Source: Cereibacter_A sp052244495
GTDB lineage: Bacteria > Pseudomonadota > Alphaproteobacteria > Rhodobacterales > Rhodobacteraceae
DNA: 64,000 nucleotides
Assembly: GCA_052244495.1 (NCBI GenBank)
Contig: JBQPXH010000003.1
Strand: one strand, 5' to 3'
Shown here piece after piece: positions 52,764 through 62,024 of the stretch (position 1 is its first letter; every line of letters begins with the position of its first letter). Made by a program: the position numbers and the translations under genes. Below the pieces are notes generated by a model. The model saw only the letters and a list, made by a program, of their open reading frames with translations. It ran no database searches and had not been told where the DNA came from.

Positions 52764-52833
52764 CGCATCCCCAGACTCCTTTTTCTCGGCTATCCCGGAG
52801 GGAAGAGGCGGTGGACCGCCCAGGGAACCGGAC

Positions 52834-54429
52834 ATGAAACTCACGCTGTGGACATATGAAGGCCCGCCCCATGTGGGTGCGATGCGCGTGGCGACCGGGA
52901 TGACCGGGATGCACTACGTGCTGCACGCGCCGCAGGGCGACACCTATGCGGACCTGCTCTTCACCATGATCGAGCGGCGCGGCAAGCGCCCTCCTGTCAG
53001 CTACACCACCTTCCAGGCCCGCGACCTCGGCTCGGACACTGCAGAGGTGTTCCAGTCCGCCTGCCGCGACGCCTACGAGCGGTTCCGGCCCCAGGCGATC
53101 ATGGTCGGAGCCTCCTGCACGGCGGAGCTGATCCAGGACGACACCGGGGGTCTGGCCGACGCGCTGTCGCTGCCGGTGCCGGTCGTGCATCTGGAACTGC
53201 CCTCCTACCAGCGCAAGGAGAACTTCGGCGCCGACGAGAGCTTCCTGCAGATCTGCCGCAAGCTGGCCAAGCCCGTGGAGCGCACGGCGAAGGTGTCCTG
53301 CAACATCCTCGGCCCGACCGCGCTCGGCTTCCGCCACCGCGACGATGTCACCGAAATCACCCAGCTTCTCAACGGCATGGGGATTGACGTGAACGTAGTG
53401 GCGCCGATGGGCTCGAGCCCTTCCGACGTCGCGCGGCTGGGGGCTGCCCATTTCAACGTGCTGCTCTACCCGGAAACGGCCGAATCCGCTGCCCGCTGGG
53501 CCGAGAAGGCGCTGAAGCAGCCCTACACCCGGGTCGTGCCCATCGGCGTCGGCGCCACCCGCGACTTCATCGCCGAAGTGGCGAAACTGGCAGGGGTAGA
53601 GCCCAGGGTCGACGAGAGCCGCCTGCGCCAGCCCTGGTGGTCGGCCTCGGTGGACTCGACCTACCTCACCGGCAAGCGGGTGTTCCTCTTCGGCGACGCG
53701 ACCCATGTGATCGCCGCGGCCCGGATCGCCCGCGACGAAGTGGGCTTCGAGGTCGTCGGCATGGGCTGCTACAACCGCGAATACGCCCGCCCGATGCGGG
53801 CCGCTGCGAAGGACTACGGCCTCGAGGCGCTGATCACCGACGATTACCTCGAGGTCGAGGAGGCGATTCAGGCCCTCGCGCCCGAACTGATCCTCGGCAC
53901 GCAGATGGAGCGTCACATCGCCAAGCGTCTCGGCATCCCCTGCGCGGTGATCTCGGCCCCGGTCCACGTCCAGGACTTCCCGGCGCGCTACTCGCCGCAG
54001 ATGGGCTTCGAGGGCGCGAATGTCATCTTCGACACCTGGATCCATCCGCTGGTCATGGGGCTCGAGGAACACCTCCTCACCATGTTCCGCGAGGATTTCG
54101 AGTTCCACGACGAGGCCGGCGCTTCGCACCACGGCGGGAAGGCGGTCGCCGCCTCGGCGCCGCGCGCCGAGACGGCCGGTGTGGTCGCAGCGGTCGAAGG
54201 CGCCGAGACGGCCGAGGGGGGCTCGATGCCCCCCGAGGCCGTCCCCCCCGCCGATGCACCGATGGGCGAGATCGTCTGGCTCTCGGATGCCGAGAGGGAA
54301 CTGAAGAAGATCCCGTTCTTCGTGCGCGGCAAGGCGCGACGGAACACCGAGAAATTCGCGGCTGAGAAGGGCCTGACCCGGATCAGCATCGAGACCCTGT
54401 ACGAGGCGAAGGCTCATTATGCGCGGTGA
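52834..54429 (+). CDS. bchB: Light-independent protochlorophyllide reductase subunit B
   Basis: 531 residues. Asp36 (APQGDTYAD), the unusual cluster ligand, and GASCTAELIQ are in place. NifK-like body to about 425, then an Ala/Glu-rich linker (about 430-480) and a compact C-terminal helical domain (about 480-531, IVWLSDAERELKKIPFFVRG). This layout is usual for BchB. Starts 70 bases after bchN and overlaps bchH by 11 bases. Confidence 0.97.
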   Translation: MKLTLWTYEGPPHVGAMRVATGMTGMHYVLHAPQGDTYADLLFTMIERRGKRPPVSYTTFQARDLGSDTAEVFQSACRDAYERFRPQAIMVGASCTAELIQDDTGGLADALSLPVPVVHLELPSYQRKENFGADESFLQICRKLAKPVERTAKVSCNILGPTALGFRHRDDVTEITQLLNGMGIDVNVVAPMGSSPSDVARLGAAHFNVLLYPETAESAARWAEKALKQPYTRVVPIGVGATRDFIAEVAKLAGVEPRVDESRLRQPWWSASVDSTYLTGKRVFLFGDATHVIAAARIARDEVGFEVVGMGCYNREYARPMRAAAKDYGLEALITDDYLEVEEAIQALAPELILGTQMERHIAKRLGIPCAVISAPVHVQDFPARYSPQMGFEGANVIFDTWIHPLVMGLEEHLLTMFREDFEFHDEAGASHHGGKAVAASAPRAETAGVVAAVEGAETAEGGSMPPEAVPPADAPMGEIVWLSDAERELKKIPFFVRGKARRNTEKFAAEKGLTRISIETLYEAKAHYAR

Positions 54430-57400
54430 AGTCTCTGGTTCGGCCGGCACGCCCGGCTACAACATCGTCATCGTCACGCTCGACGCCCATGCGGCCGGGC
54501 CCGCGGCGCGGATCGCGCCGAGGCTTCGGCAGGAATTCCCGGGCCTGACGCTCTCGATCCATGCCGCCGCCGAATGGGCCGAAAAGCCCGAGGCGCTGGC
54601 TGCGGCGCGCGAGGCAATCGGCCGGGCGAACATGGTCGTGGCGAACCTCCTCTTCATCGAGGAGCACATCAACGCCGTCCTGCCCGAGTTGCAGGCCGCG
54701 CGCGAGCGCTGCGACGCCTTCGTCGGCATGATCGCCGATCCCGCCATCGTGAAGCTCACGAAGATGGGCGACCTCGACATGCAGAAGCCCGCCTCCGGGC
54801 CGATGGCGCTGCTGAAGAAGCTGCGCGGGTCGAGCAAGGAGAGCGGGAACACCGGCGAGAGCCAGATGCGGATGCTCCGCACCATCCCGAAGATGCTGAA
54901 GTTCGTGCCCGGCAAGGCGCAGGACCTGCGCGCCTGGTTCCTGTCGATGCAATACTGGCTCGGCGGGTCGGACGACAACCTCGAGCAGATGTTCCGCTAT
55001 CTCGTCTCGCGCTACTCCTCGAACCGCGAGTGGCACAAGGTGCATGCCAAGGCACCGATCGAATATCCCGAGGTGGGGCTCTACCATCCGCGCCTGCCGA
55101 ACCGCATCACCACCGACGCGAACGACCTGCCGCGCCCGTCCGGCGCGAAGGTGACGGTCGGCCTCCTGATGCTGCGCTCCTACATCCTCGCCTCCGACAC
55201 CGCGCATTACGACGCGGTGATCGAGGCCTTCGAGGCCAAGGGCATCGCCGTCCTGCCCGCCTTCGCCGGCGGCCTCGACGGGCGCCCGGCGATCGACGCC
55301 TATTTCCATGACCAGTATGGCCCGACCATCGATGCGATGGTCTCGCTCACCGGCTTCAGCCTTGTGGGCGGCCCGGCCTACAACGACAGCCACGCGGCGA
55401 TCGAGGCGCTGAAGGGGCTCGACGTTCCCTACGTTGCGGCCCATCCGCTGGAGTTCCAGACGCTCGGTCAATGGGCGCAGGCCGGCGGCGGCCTCGGCCC
55501 GGTCGAGACCACCATGCTCGTGGCCCTGCCCGAGATCGACGGCGCGACCAACCCTACGGTCTTCGCCGGGCGTCACGATCTTGCCGGCTGCAACGGCTGC
55601 CCCGGCGGCTGCCGCGCCACGACGCAGGGCACCGAATGCCGGGCCATGGCGCCCTGCCACGAGCGGATTCAGGTTCTCGCCGAAAAGACCCTCCGCCTCG
55701 CGCTGCTGCGCCGCTCGAAGATCGCCGAGCGGCGGGTGGGCGTCGTCCTCTACGGTTTCCCGCCGAACGCGGGCGCCGTCGGCACCGCGGCCTATCTCGG
55801 CGTGTTCGAGAGCCTCTTCAACGTGCTGAACGCCATGAAGCGCGAGGGCTACCGGCTCGAGGTGCCGGAAAGCGTGCAGGCCCTGCGCGATGCCGTCCTC
55901 GGCGGCACGGCCAGCCAGTATGGCCAGCCTGCCAACATCGCGGCGCATGTCACGGCCGAGAAGATCGTCGCGGGCACGCCCTGGCTCGCCGACATCGAGA
56001 AGGCCTGGGGCGCAGCACCCGGCCGCATCCAGTCCGACGGACGCGGCGTCTTCATCCTCGGCCACGACTTCGGCAACGTCTTCGTGGGCGTGCAGCCGGT
56101 CTTCGGCTACGAGGGCGACCCGATGCGGCTTCTCTTCGAGAAGGGCTTCGCGCCGACGCATGCGTTCAGCGTCTTCTACCGCTGGCTGCGCGAGGACTTC
56201 CGCGCCGACGTGCTCCTGCACTTCGGGATGCACGGCGCGCTCGAGTTCATGCCCGGCAAGCAGGCCGGCATGTCGGGCAGCTGCTGGCCCGACCGGCTGA
56301 TCGGCGCCCTGCCGAACGTCTATCTCTATGCGGCGAACAACCCGTCCGAGGCCTCGCTCGCCAAGCGCCGCTCGAACGCGATCACCGTGACCCACCTCAC
56401 CCCGCCGCTGGCCAAGGCCGGCCTCTACCGCGGGCTCCAGGACCTGAAGGACAGCCTCACGCGCTACCGTCAGCTCAGCCCGGAAGCCCCTGAGCGGGAA
56501 GAGCTTTCGCTGCTGATCCAGGAACAGGCCAAGGCCGTCAACCTCGACATGGTCGATGTGGACACGATGTGGCTGAAGCTCCTGGAAACCGAGGGCTCGC
56601 TGATCACCGACGGGCTGCATGTCGTGGGCAAGCCGATGACCGAGGAGCAGATCGCCGAGAACATCGCGCTGATGCCCGAGATGGAGCCCGAGCGCCGCGC
56701 CGAGGTCGAGGGCCTGCTGCGGCAGGAGACCGAGATCGCGGGCCTGCTGCGCGCGCTCGGCGGACATTTCATGGAGCCGGTGCCGGGCGGAGACCTGATC
56801 CGTGCGCCCGAGATCCTGCCCACGGGCCGCAACATCCACGCCTTCGACCCGTTCCGGATGCCCACCGCCTTCGCGTTGCAGGACGGCGCGGCGCAGGCTC
56901 AGCGGCTGCTCGACGCGCACCCGAGGCTGCCCGAGACGGTGGCGCTGGTGCTCTGGGGCTCGGACAACATCAAGTCGGACGGCGGGCCGATCGCGCAGGC
57001 GCTGGCACTGATGGGCGCACGGCCGCGGTTCGACCACTACGGCCGTCTGGCGGGGGCGGATCTCATTCCGCTGTCGGAACTGGGCCGGCCGCGGATCGAC
57101 GTGATCATGACCCTTTCGGGCATCTTCCGCGACCTCCTGCCGCTCCAGACCCGGATGCTGGCCGAGGCCGCGTGGAAATGCGCCAATGCGGAAGGTGAGC
57201 CGCTGGCGCAGAACTTCATCCGTGCCCATGCGCTCGCCTATGCGCAGGAGATGGGCGTGGACATGGAAACCGCCTCGCTCCGCGTCTTCTCGAACGCGGA
57301 AGGCGCCTATGGCTCGAACGTCAACGTGCTCGTCGGCTCCTCGGCCTTCGGCGAGGAGGACGAACTGGCCGACGCCTACGAGGCGCGGAAGTCCTTCGCC

Positions 57401-58000
57401 TACGGCCGCTCGGGCAAGCCGGTGCAGAATGCCGCGCTCCTGCAGAAGTCGCTGAAGACGGTGGACGTGGCCTACCAGAACCTCGAATCCGTCGAACTGG
57501 GCGTGACCACGGTCGACCACTACTTCGACACGCTGGGCGGCATCGCCCGCGCGGTGAAGCGCGCCAAGGGCGAGGAAGCCGCCGTCTACATCGGCGACCA
57601 GACCCGCGGCGGCGGCACCGTCCGCACGCTCAAGGACCAGATCGCGCTGGAGACCCGCGCCCGCAGCCTGAACCCTAAATACTACGAGGGTCTGCTGCGC
57701 CACGGCGCCGAAGGCGTGCGCCAGATCGAGGCGCAGGTGACCAACACGCTTGGCTGGTCGGCCACGACCCAGCAGGTCGAGCCCTGGGTCTACCAGCGCC
57801 TGTCCGAAACCTTCGTGCTGGACGAGGCCATGCGCCGCCGTCTGGCCGAACTGAACCCGGAGGCGAGCGTCCGCATGGCCGAACGCCTTCTGGAGGCGAG
57901 TGCCCGTAACTATTGGCAGCCCGACGCGGAGACTTTGGCCGCGTTGCAAGGGGCTGCGGACGAGTTGGAAGACCGTCTCGAGGGGATTGCCGCCGAGTGA
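54419..58000 (+). CDS. bchH: Magnesium chelatase subunit H
   Basis: 1193 residues, the porphyrin-binding catalytic subunit, related to CobN. A cysteine cluster, AGCNGCPGGCRATTQGTECR (about 390-409), fits the [4Fe-4S] site described for the Rhodobacter protein. LLHFGMHGALEFMPGKQAGM is the signature near 600-620. It works with BchI/BchD encoded about 16 kb to the left and hands Mg-protoporphyrin to BchM, encoded two genes downstream. ATG inside the end of bchB (11-base overlap). Confidence 0.98.
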   Translation: MRGEVSGSAGTPGYNIVIVTLDAHAAGPAARIAPRLRQEFPGLTLSIHAAAEWAEKPEALAAAREAIGRANMVVANLLFIEEHINAVLPELQAARERCDAFVGMIADPAIVKLTKMGDLDMQKPASGPMALLKKLRGSSKESGNTGESQMRMLRTIPKMLKFVPGKAQDLRAWFLSMQYWLGGSDDNLEQMFRYLVSRYSSNREWHKVHAKAPIEYPEVGLYHPRLPNRITTDANDLPRPSGAKVTVGLLMLRSYILASDTAHYDAVIEAFEAKGIAVLPAFAGGLDGRPAIDAYFHDQYGPTIDAMVSLTGFSLVGGPAYNDSHAAIEALKGLDVPYVAAHPLEFQTLGQWAQAGGGLGPVETTMLVALPEIDGATNPTVFAGRHDLAGCNGCPGGCRATTQGTECRAMAPCHERIQVLAEKTLRLALLRRSKIAERRVGVVLYGFPPNAGAVGTAAYLGVFESLFNVLNAMKREGYRLEVPESVQALRDAVLGGTASQYGQPANIAAHVTAEKIVAGTPWLADIEKAWGAAPGRIQSDGRGVFILGHDFGNVFVGVQPVFGYEGDPMRLLFEKGFAPTHAFSVFYRWLREDFRADVLLHFGMHGALEFMPGKQAGMSGSCWPDRLIGALPNVYLYAANNPSEASLAKRRSNAITVTHLTPPLAKAGLYRGLQDLKDSLTRYRQLSPEAPEREELSLLIQEQAKAVNLDMVDVDTMWLKLLETEGSLITDGLHVVGKPMTEEQIAENIALMPEMEPERRAEVEGLLRQETEIAGLLRALGGHFMEPVPGGDLIRAPEILPTGRNIHAFDPFRMPTAFALQDGAAQAQRLLDAHPRLPETVALVLWGSDNIKSDGGPIAQALALMGARPRFDHYGRLAGADLIPLSELGRPRIDVIMTLSGIFRDLLPLQTRMLAEAAWKCANAEGEPLAQNFIRAHALAYAQEMGVDMETASLRVFSNAEGAYGSNVNVLVGSSAFGEEDELADAYEARKSFAYGRSGKPVQNAALLQKSLKTVDVAYQNLESVELGVTTVDHYFDTLGGIARAVKRAKGEEAAVYIGDQTRGGGTVRTLKDQIALETRARSLNPKYYEGLLRHGAEGVRQIEAQVTNTLGWSATTQQVEPWVYQRLSETFVLDEAMRRRLAELNPEASVRMAERLLEASARNYWQPDAETLAALQGAADELEDRLEGIAAE

Positions 58001-58018
58001 GGCGGACGGGACGGCAAG

Positions 58019-58035
58019 CCCTGCGGGACGCAGGG
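58019..58035 (+). other. Small hairpin between bchH and bchL
   Basis: CCCTGC / GCAGGG with loop GGGAC, 18 bases after the bchH stop, inside the 61-base gap. No T-run. Confidence 0.5.
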
Positions 58036-58061
58036 ATGGCTTTAGCAATGGGGGGCCTCCG

Positions 58062-58955
58062 ATGAGCCCGAAAGACTTGACGATACCGACCGGAGAGGAT
58101 GGCGAAGGCTCGGTCCAGGTGCATCTGGACGAGAGCGACAAGATCACCGGCGCCAAGGTCTTCGCGGTCTACGGCAAGGGCGGGATCGGCAAGTCGACGA
58201 CCTCGTCGAACCTGTCGGCCGCCTTCTCGATCCTCGGCAAGCGCGTGCTGCAGATCGGCTGCGACCCGAAGCATGACTCGACCTTCACGCTGACCGGAAG
58301 CCTCGTGCCCACCGTAATCGACGTGCTGAAGGACGTGGACTTCCACCCCGAGGAACTGCGCCCCGAGGATTTCGTCTTCGAGGGCTTCAACGGCGTGATG
58401 TGCGTCGAGGCGGGCGGCCCGCCGGCAGGCACCGGCTGCGGCGGCTATGTCGTGGGCCAGACGGTCAAGCTGCTGAAACAGCACCACCTGCTCGACGACA
58501 CCGACGTGGTGATCTTCGACGTGCTGGGCGACGTGGTCTGCGGCGGTTTCGCGGCGCCTCTCCAGCATGCCGATCAGGCGGTGGTGGTGACGGCGAACGA
58601 CTTCGACTCGATCTATGCCATGAACCGGATCATCGCCGCGGTTCAGGCCAAGTCGAAGAACTACAAGGTGCGGCTCGCGGGCTGCGTCGCGAACCGCTCG
58701 CGCGCGACCGACGAGGTGGACCGCTTCTGCGCGGAAACGAACTTCCGCCGTCTTGCCCACATGCCGGACCTCGACGCGATCCGTCGCTCGCGGCTGAAGA
58801 AGAAGACCTTGTTCGAGATGGACGAGGATCAGGACGTGCTGGCCGCCCGAGCCGAATATATCCGGCTCGCGGAAAGCCTCTGGCGCGGCCTCGACCCGAT
58901 CGATCCGCATTCGCTGCCGGATCGCGAGATTTTCGAGTTGCTGGGTTTCGATTGA
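58062..58955 (+). CDS. bchL: Light-independent protochlorophyllide reductase iron protein
   Basis: 297 residues, NifH-like. P-loop VYGKGGIGKSTTSSNLS (about 37-53); cluster cysteines in GTGCGGYV and DVVCGGFAA. ATP-dependent electron donor to BchNB, paralogous to BchX of this window. The ATG 58062 follows GGGGGGCCTCCG, an imperfect site; a 54-codon upstream extension overlaps bchH and is rejected. Confidence 0.97.
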   Translation: MSPKDLTIPTGEDGEGSVQVHLDESDKITGAKVFAVYGKGGIGKSTTSSNLSAAFSILGKRVLQIGCDPKHDSTFTLTGSLVPTVIDVLKDVDFHPEELRPEDFVFEGFNGVMCVEAGGPPAGTGCGGYVVGQTVKLLKQHHLLDDTDVVIFDVLGDVVCGGFAAPLQHADQAVVVTANDFDSIYAMNRIIAAVQAKSKNYKVRLAGCVANRSRATDEVDRFCAETNFRRLAHMPDLDAIRRSRLKKKTLFEMDEDQDVLAARAEYIRLAESLWRGLDPIDPHSLPDREIFELLGFD

Positions 58956-58998
58956 GCCTGCCCCTGCCGGATCCGTTCCGGCGTTCAAGGAAGAACCC

Positions 58999-59667
58999 AT
59001 GAACGACTATTCGACCACCCGCGACCGGGTCGAACACTACTTCGACCGCACCGCGACCCATACCTGGGAGCGGCTGACCTCGTCGGCGCCCGTCAGCCGT
59101 ATCCGGCAGACGGTCCGCGAGGGGCGCGACACGATGCGGGCGAAGATGCTCTGGCGGCTGCCGAAGGACCTGACCGGCCTTCGCGTGCTCGATGCCGGCT
59201 GCGGCGCGGGCCAGATGACGGCCGAGCTTGCGGCCCGCGGAGCGCAGGTCACGGCGGTGGACATCTCGCCGCAGCTTGTCGAGATCGCGCGGAAGCGCCT
59301 GCCGGCCGAGCATCTGGACCGCGTGACCTTCGGCTCGGGCGACATGCTGGCCGATGACCTTGGCCGCTTCGACTACGTCGTCGCGATGGACAGCCTGATC
59401 TACTACACCGATGCGGATATCGCGGCGGCGCTGGACAGGCTGGGGGCGAGAACGCGGCATTCGGTCGTCTTTACCGTGGCGCCGCGAACGCCTTTCCTGA
59501 TGGCGTTCTGGACGATGGGGAAGCTCTTTCCGCGGTCCGACCGCTCGCCGGTCATGATCCCGCACCCGTTCCAGCCTCTGAACGAGGCGACGGGGGGCAG
59601 GCTCGTGAAGGTCGGGCGGGTGTCGCGGGGCTTCTACATCTCCGAGTGTCTGGAGTTCCGACCGTGA
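58999..59667 (+). CDS. bchM: Mg-protoporphyrin IX O-methyltransferase
   Basis: 222 residues. SAM motif LRVLDAGCGAGQMTAELAARG (about 61-81) with acidic VTAVDIS. It methylates the ring C propionate, giving the substrate of BchE and AcsF. The ATG follows AAGGAAGAACCC. The stop is overlapped by the lhaA GTG. Confidence 0.97.
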   Translation: MNDYSTTRDRVEHYFDRTATHTWERLTSSAPVSRIRQTVREGRDTMRAKMLWRLPKDLTGLRVLDAGCGAGQMTAELAARGAQVTAVDISPQLVEIARKRLPAEHLDRVTFGSGDMLADDLGRFDYVVAMDSLIYYTDADIAAALDRLGARTRHSVVFTVAPRTPFLMAFWTMGKLFPRSDRSPVMIPHPFQPLNEATGGRLVKVGRVSRGFYISECLEFRP

Positions 59668-61103
59668 TCCTGGGGCGGAAACAGCTGAAGAAACTGACGA
59701 TCGGCGCGCTTCCCTTCGCGGATGCGGCCTCTGAGGGCCTGCCGCTGAGCCAGTTGCTGCGACTGTCGCTGTTCCAGGTGTCGGTCGGCATGTGCTCGGT
59801 CCTGCTGCTGGGCACGCTCAACCGGGTGATGATCGTCGAACTCGCGGTGCCGGCGACGGTCGTCGCGCTGATGATCGCGCTGCCGGTGCTGTCGGCGCCA
59901 TTCAGGGCATTGCTCGGCCACCGCAGCGACAATTATCGCTCGACTCTCGGCTGGAAGCGGATCCCCTATCTGTGGTTCGGCTCGCTCTGGCAGATGGGCG
60001 GGCTTGCGATCATGCCCTTTGCGCTGATCGTGCTGTCGGGCGATCAGGTCCACGGCCCCACATGGGCGGGCGAGGTTCTGGCGGCGCTGGCCTTCCTGAT
60101 GGCGGGCCTCGGCATGCACATGACGCAGACGGCGGGCCTCGCCCTCGCCTCGGACCGGGCCACGGAAGAGACGCGGCCGCGTGTCGTGGCGCTGCTCTAC
60201 GTCATGTTCCTCGTGGGCATGGGGATCTCGTCGCTGATCGTGGGCTGGCTGCTGCAGGACTTCTCGGAACTGCGCCTGATCCGCGTGGTGCAGGGCTGCG
60301 CCTTCATGACGATGGTCCTGAACATCATCGCCCTCTGGAAGCAGGAACACGTGCGCCCGATGTCGAAGGAGGAACGCGCCGCGCCGCGTCCGCGCCTCCG
60401 CGATGCCTGGGCCGAGCTCAACGCGGACGGCACCGCCTTCCGCCTGCTTCTTTCCGTCGCCATCGGCACGCTCGCCTTCAACATGCAGGACGTGCTGCTC
60501 GAGCCCTACGGCGGCGAGATCATCAATCTGCCGGTGTCCGCCACCACCCTTCTGACCGCGATGTGGTCGCTGGGGGCGCTCATCGGCTTCGGACTGGCCG
60601 CACGCTGGCTCGCGCGCGGTCTTGACCCGGCCCGCATGGCGGGACGGGGTATCCTGATCGGGCTTGCGGCCTTCCTGCTCGTGCTCTTCGCCTGGCCGGC
60701 GGAGTCGAAGGCGATGTTCTTCGCCGGCGCGGCACTGATCGGGATGGGCGGCGGACTCTTCTCCGTCGCCACCCTCACGATGGCGATGGCGATTCCCCTC
60801 TCCGGCCTGGCCGGACGCGGGCTCGCGCTCGGCGCGTGGGGGGCTGCGCAGGCCACCGCGGCAGGCGTCGCCATCTTCATGGGCGGCGCGCTGCGCGACC
60901 TCATCGGCCACTGGGCCGAGGCGGGGCATCTCGGTGCCGCGCTTCAGAACGCGGCCATCGGCTACAGCTCCGTGTACCTCCTAGAGATCGGGCTGCTGTT
61001 CGCCACACTGATCGTGCTGGGGCCTCTGGTCCGGACCACGATCCTCTCATCTGAACGACCGGCCGGCGGGACCCGCGTGGGACTCGCCGACTTCCCCACC
61101 TGA
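59664..61103 (+). CDS. lhaA: LhaA, LH1 assembly protein (BCD family)
   Basis: 479 residues, 12 membrane helices, second member of the bacteriochlorophyll delivery family in the window; LFQVSVGMCSVLLLGTLNRVMIVEL (split about 33-57) is the hallmark. It is needed for efficient LH1 formation, probably feeding pigment to PufA/PufB. Start GTG 59664 overlaps the bchM stop (GTGA). puhA begins 18 bases after it; in R. capsulatus a puhA promoter lies inside this gene, which I could not locate by eye. Confidence 0.95.
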   Translation: MILGRKQLKKLTIGALPFADAASEGLPLSQLLRLSLFQVSVGMCSVLLLGTLNRVMIVELAVPATVVALMIALPVLSAPFRALLGHRSDNYRSTLGWKRIPYLWFGSLWQMGGLAIMPFALIVLSGDQVHGPTWAGEVLAALAFLMAGLGMHMTQTAGLALASDRATEETRPRVVALLYVMFLVGMGISSLIVGWLLQDFSELRLIRVVQGCAFMTMVLNIIALWKQEHVRPMSKEERAAPRPRLRDAWAELNADGTAFRLLLSVAIGTLAFNMQDVLLEPYGGEIINLPVSATTLLTAMWSLGALIGFGLAARWLARGLDPARMAGRGILIGLAAFLLVLFAWPAESKAMFFAGAALIGMGGGLFSVATLTMAMAIPLSGLAGRGLALGAWGAAQATAAGVAIFMGGALRDLIGHWAEAGHLGAALQNAAIGYSSVYLLEIGLLFATLIVLGPLVRTTILSSERPAGGTRVGLADFPT

Positions 61104-61121
61104 CACCGGAGGACCCCTTAA

Positions 61122-61904
61122 ATGGTTGGTGTGACTGCTTTTGGAAACTTCGATCTGGCGTCGCTGGCGATCTATAGCTTCTGGATCTTCCTCGCGGGCC
61201 TGATCTACTACCTCCAGACCGAGAACATGCGTGAGGGCTATCCGCTGGAGAACGAGGACGGCACCCCGGCCGCGAACCAGGGCCCGTTCCCGCTGCCCAA
61301 GCCCAAGACCTTCATCCTGCCCCACGGCCGCGGCACGCTGACCGTGCCCGGCCCGGAAAGCGAAGATCGCCCGATCGCGCTCGCCCGGACGGCGGTCTCG
61401 GAAGGCTTCCCGCATGTTCCGACCGGCGACCCGATGAAGGACGGCGTGGGCCCGGCTTCCTGGGTTGCGCGGCGTGACGCGCCGGAACTCGACGGCCACG
61501 GCCACAACAAGATCAAGCCGATGAAGGCCGCTGCCGGCTTCTACGTCTCGGCCGGCAAGAACCCGATCGGCCTGCCGGTCCGCGGCTGCGATCTCGAGAT
61601 CGCGGGCAAGGTCGTGGACATCTGGGTCGACATCCCCGAGCAGATGGCCCGCTTCCTCGAGGTCGAACTCAAGGACGGCTCCACCCGCCTCGTGCCGATG
61701 CAGATGGTGAAGGTGCAGGCGAACCGCGTCCATGTGAACGCGCTGTCGTCGGATCTCTTCGCCGGCATCCCGACGATCAAGAACCCCTCCGAGGTCACGC
61801 TCCTCGAGGAAGACAAGATCTGCGGCTACGTCGCCGGCGGCCTGATGTATGCGGCGCCGAAGCGCAAGTCGGTCATCTCCGCGATGCTGGCCGAATACGC
61901 CTGA
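61122..61904 (+). CDS. puhA: Photosynthetic reaction centre H subunit
   Basis: 260 residues. One N-terminal membrane helix (about 12-31) and a cytoplasmic beta-barrel domain. His126 and His128 (DGHGHNK), at the proton entry to QB, are present. Compared with the 2.4.1 protein as I remember it there are about nine substitutions, mostly conservative. ATG follows GGAGGACCCCTTAA. It completes the reaction centre with PufL and PufM. Confidence 0.98.
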   Translation: MVGVTAFGNFDLASLAIYSFWIFLAGLIYYLQTENMREGYPLENEDGTPAANQGPFPLPKPKTFILPHGRGTLTVPGPESEDRPIALARTAVSEGFPHVPTGDPMKDGVGPASWVARRDAPELDGHGHNKIKPMKAAAGFYVSAGKNPIGLPVRGCDLEIAGKVVDIWVDIPEQMARFLEVELKDGSTRLVPMQMVKVQANRVHVNALSSDLFAGIPTIKNPSEVTLLEEDKICGYVAGGLMYAAPKRKSVISAMLAEYA

Positions 61905-61913
61905 TCCATTGCA

Positions 61914-61939
61914 CGGCGCGGCCCTGACGGGCCGCGCCG
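61914..61939 (+). other. Strong hairpin after puhA
   Basis: Perfect 11-base stem CGGCGCGGCCC / GGGCCGCGCCG (61914-61924, 61929-61939), loop TGAC, 9 bases after the puhA stop. No T-run, so it more likely protects puhA mRNA or weakens read-through to puhB than terminates. Confidence 0.75.
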
Positions 61940-61953
61940 CACTCTCCGGACCC

Positions 61954-61999
61954 GATCCGGATCCGATCGCCCCTACCGATCCGATCCGCATCCGATCCG
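61954..61999. repeat. GATCCG micro-repeats between puhA and puhB
   Basis: Five GATCCG units within 46 bases (61954, 61960, 61978, 61983, 61994), partly arranged as direct pairs. No coding content. Confidence 0.8.
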
Positions 62000-62024
62000 C
62001 CGCTGACGAACCGAGGAGACGACC

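Noticed and set aside
54383..58156. A 1257-codon minus-strand open frame opposite bchH
   Set aside because: Composition (Arg, Gly, His, Leu) and lack of any domain mark it as an antisense shadow of bchH.
61954..61999. CRISPR-like or regulator-binding repeat array
   Set aside because: The units are only 6 bases with irregular spacing; more like simple slippage repeats.
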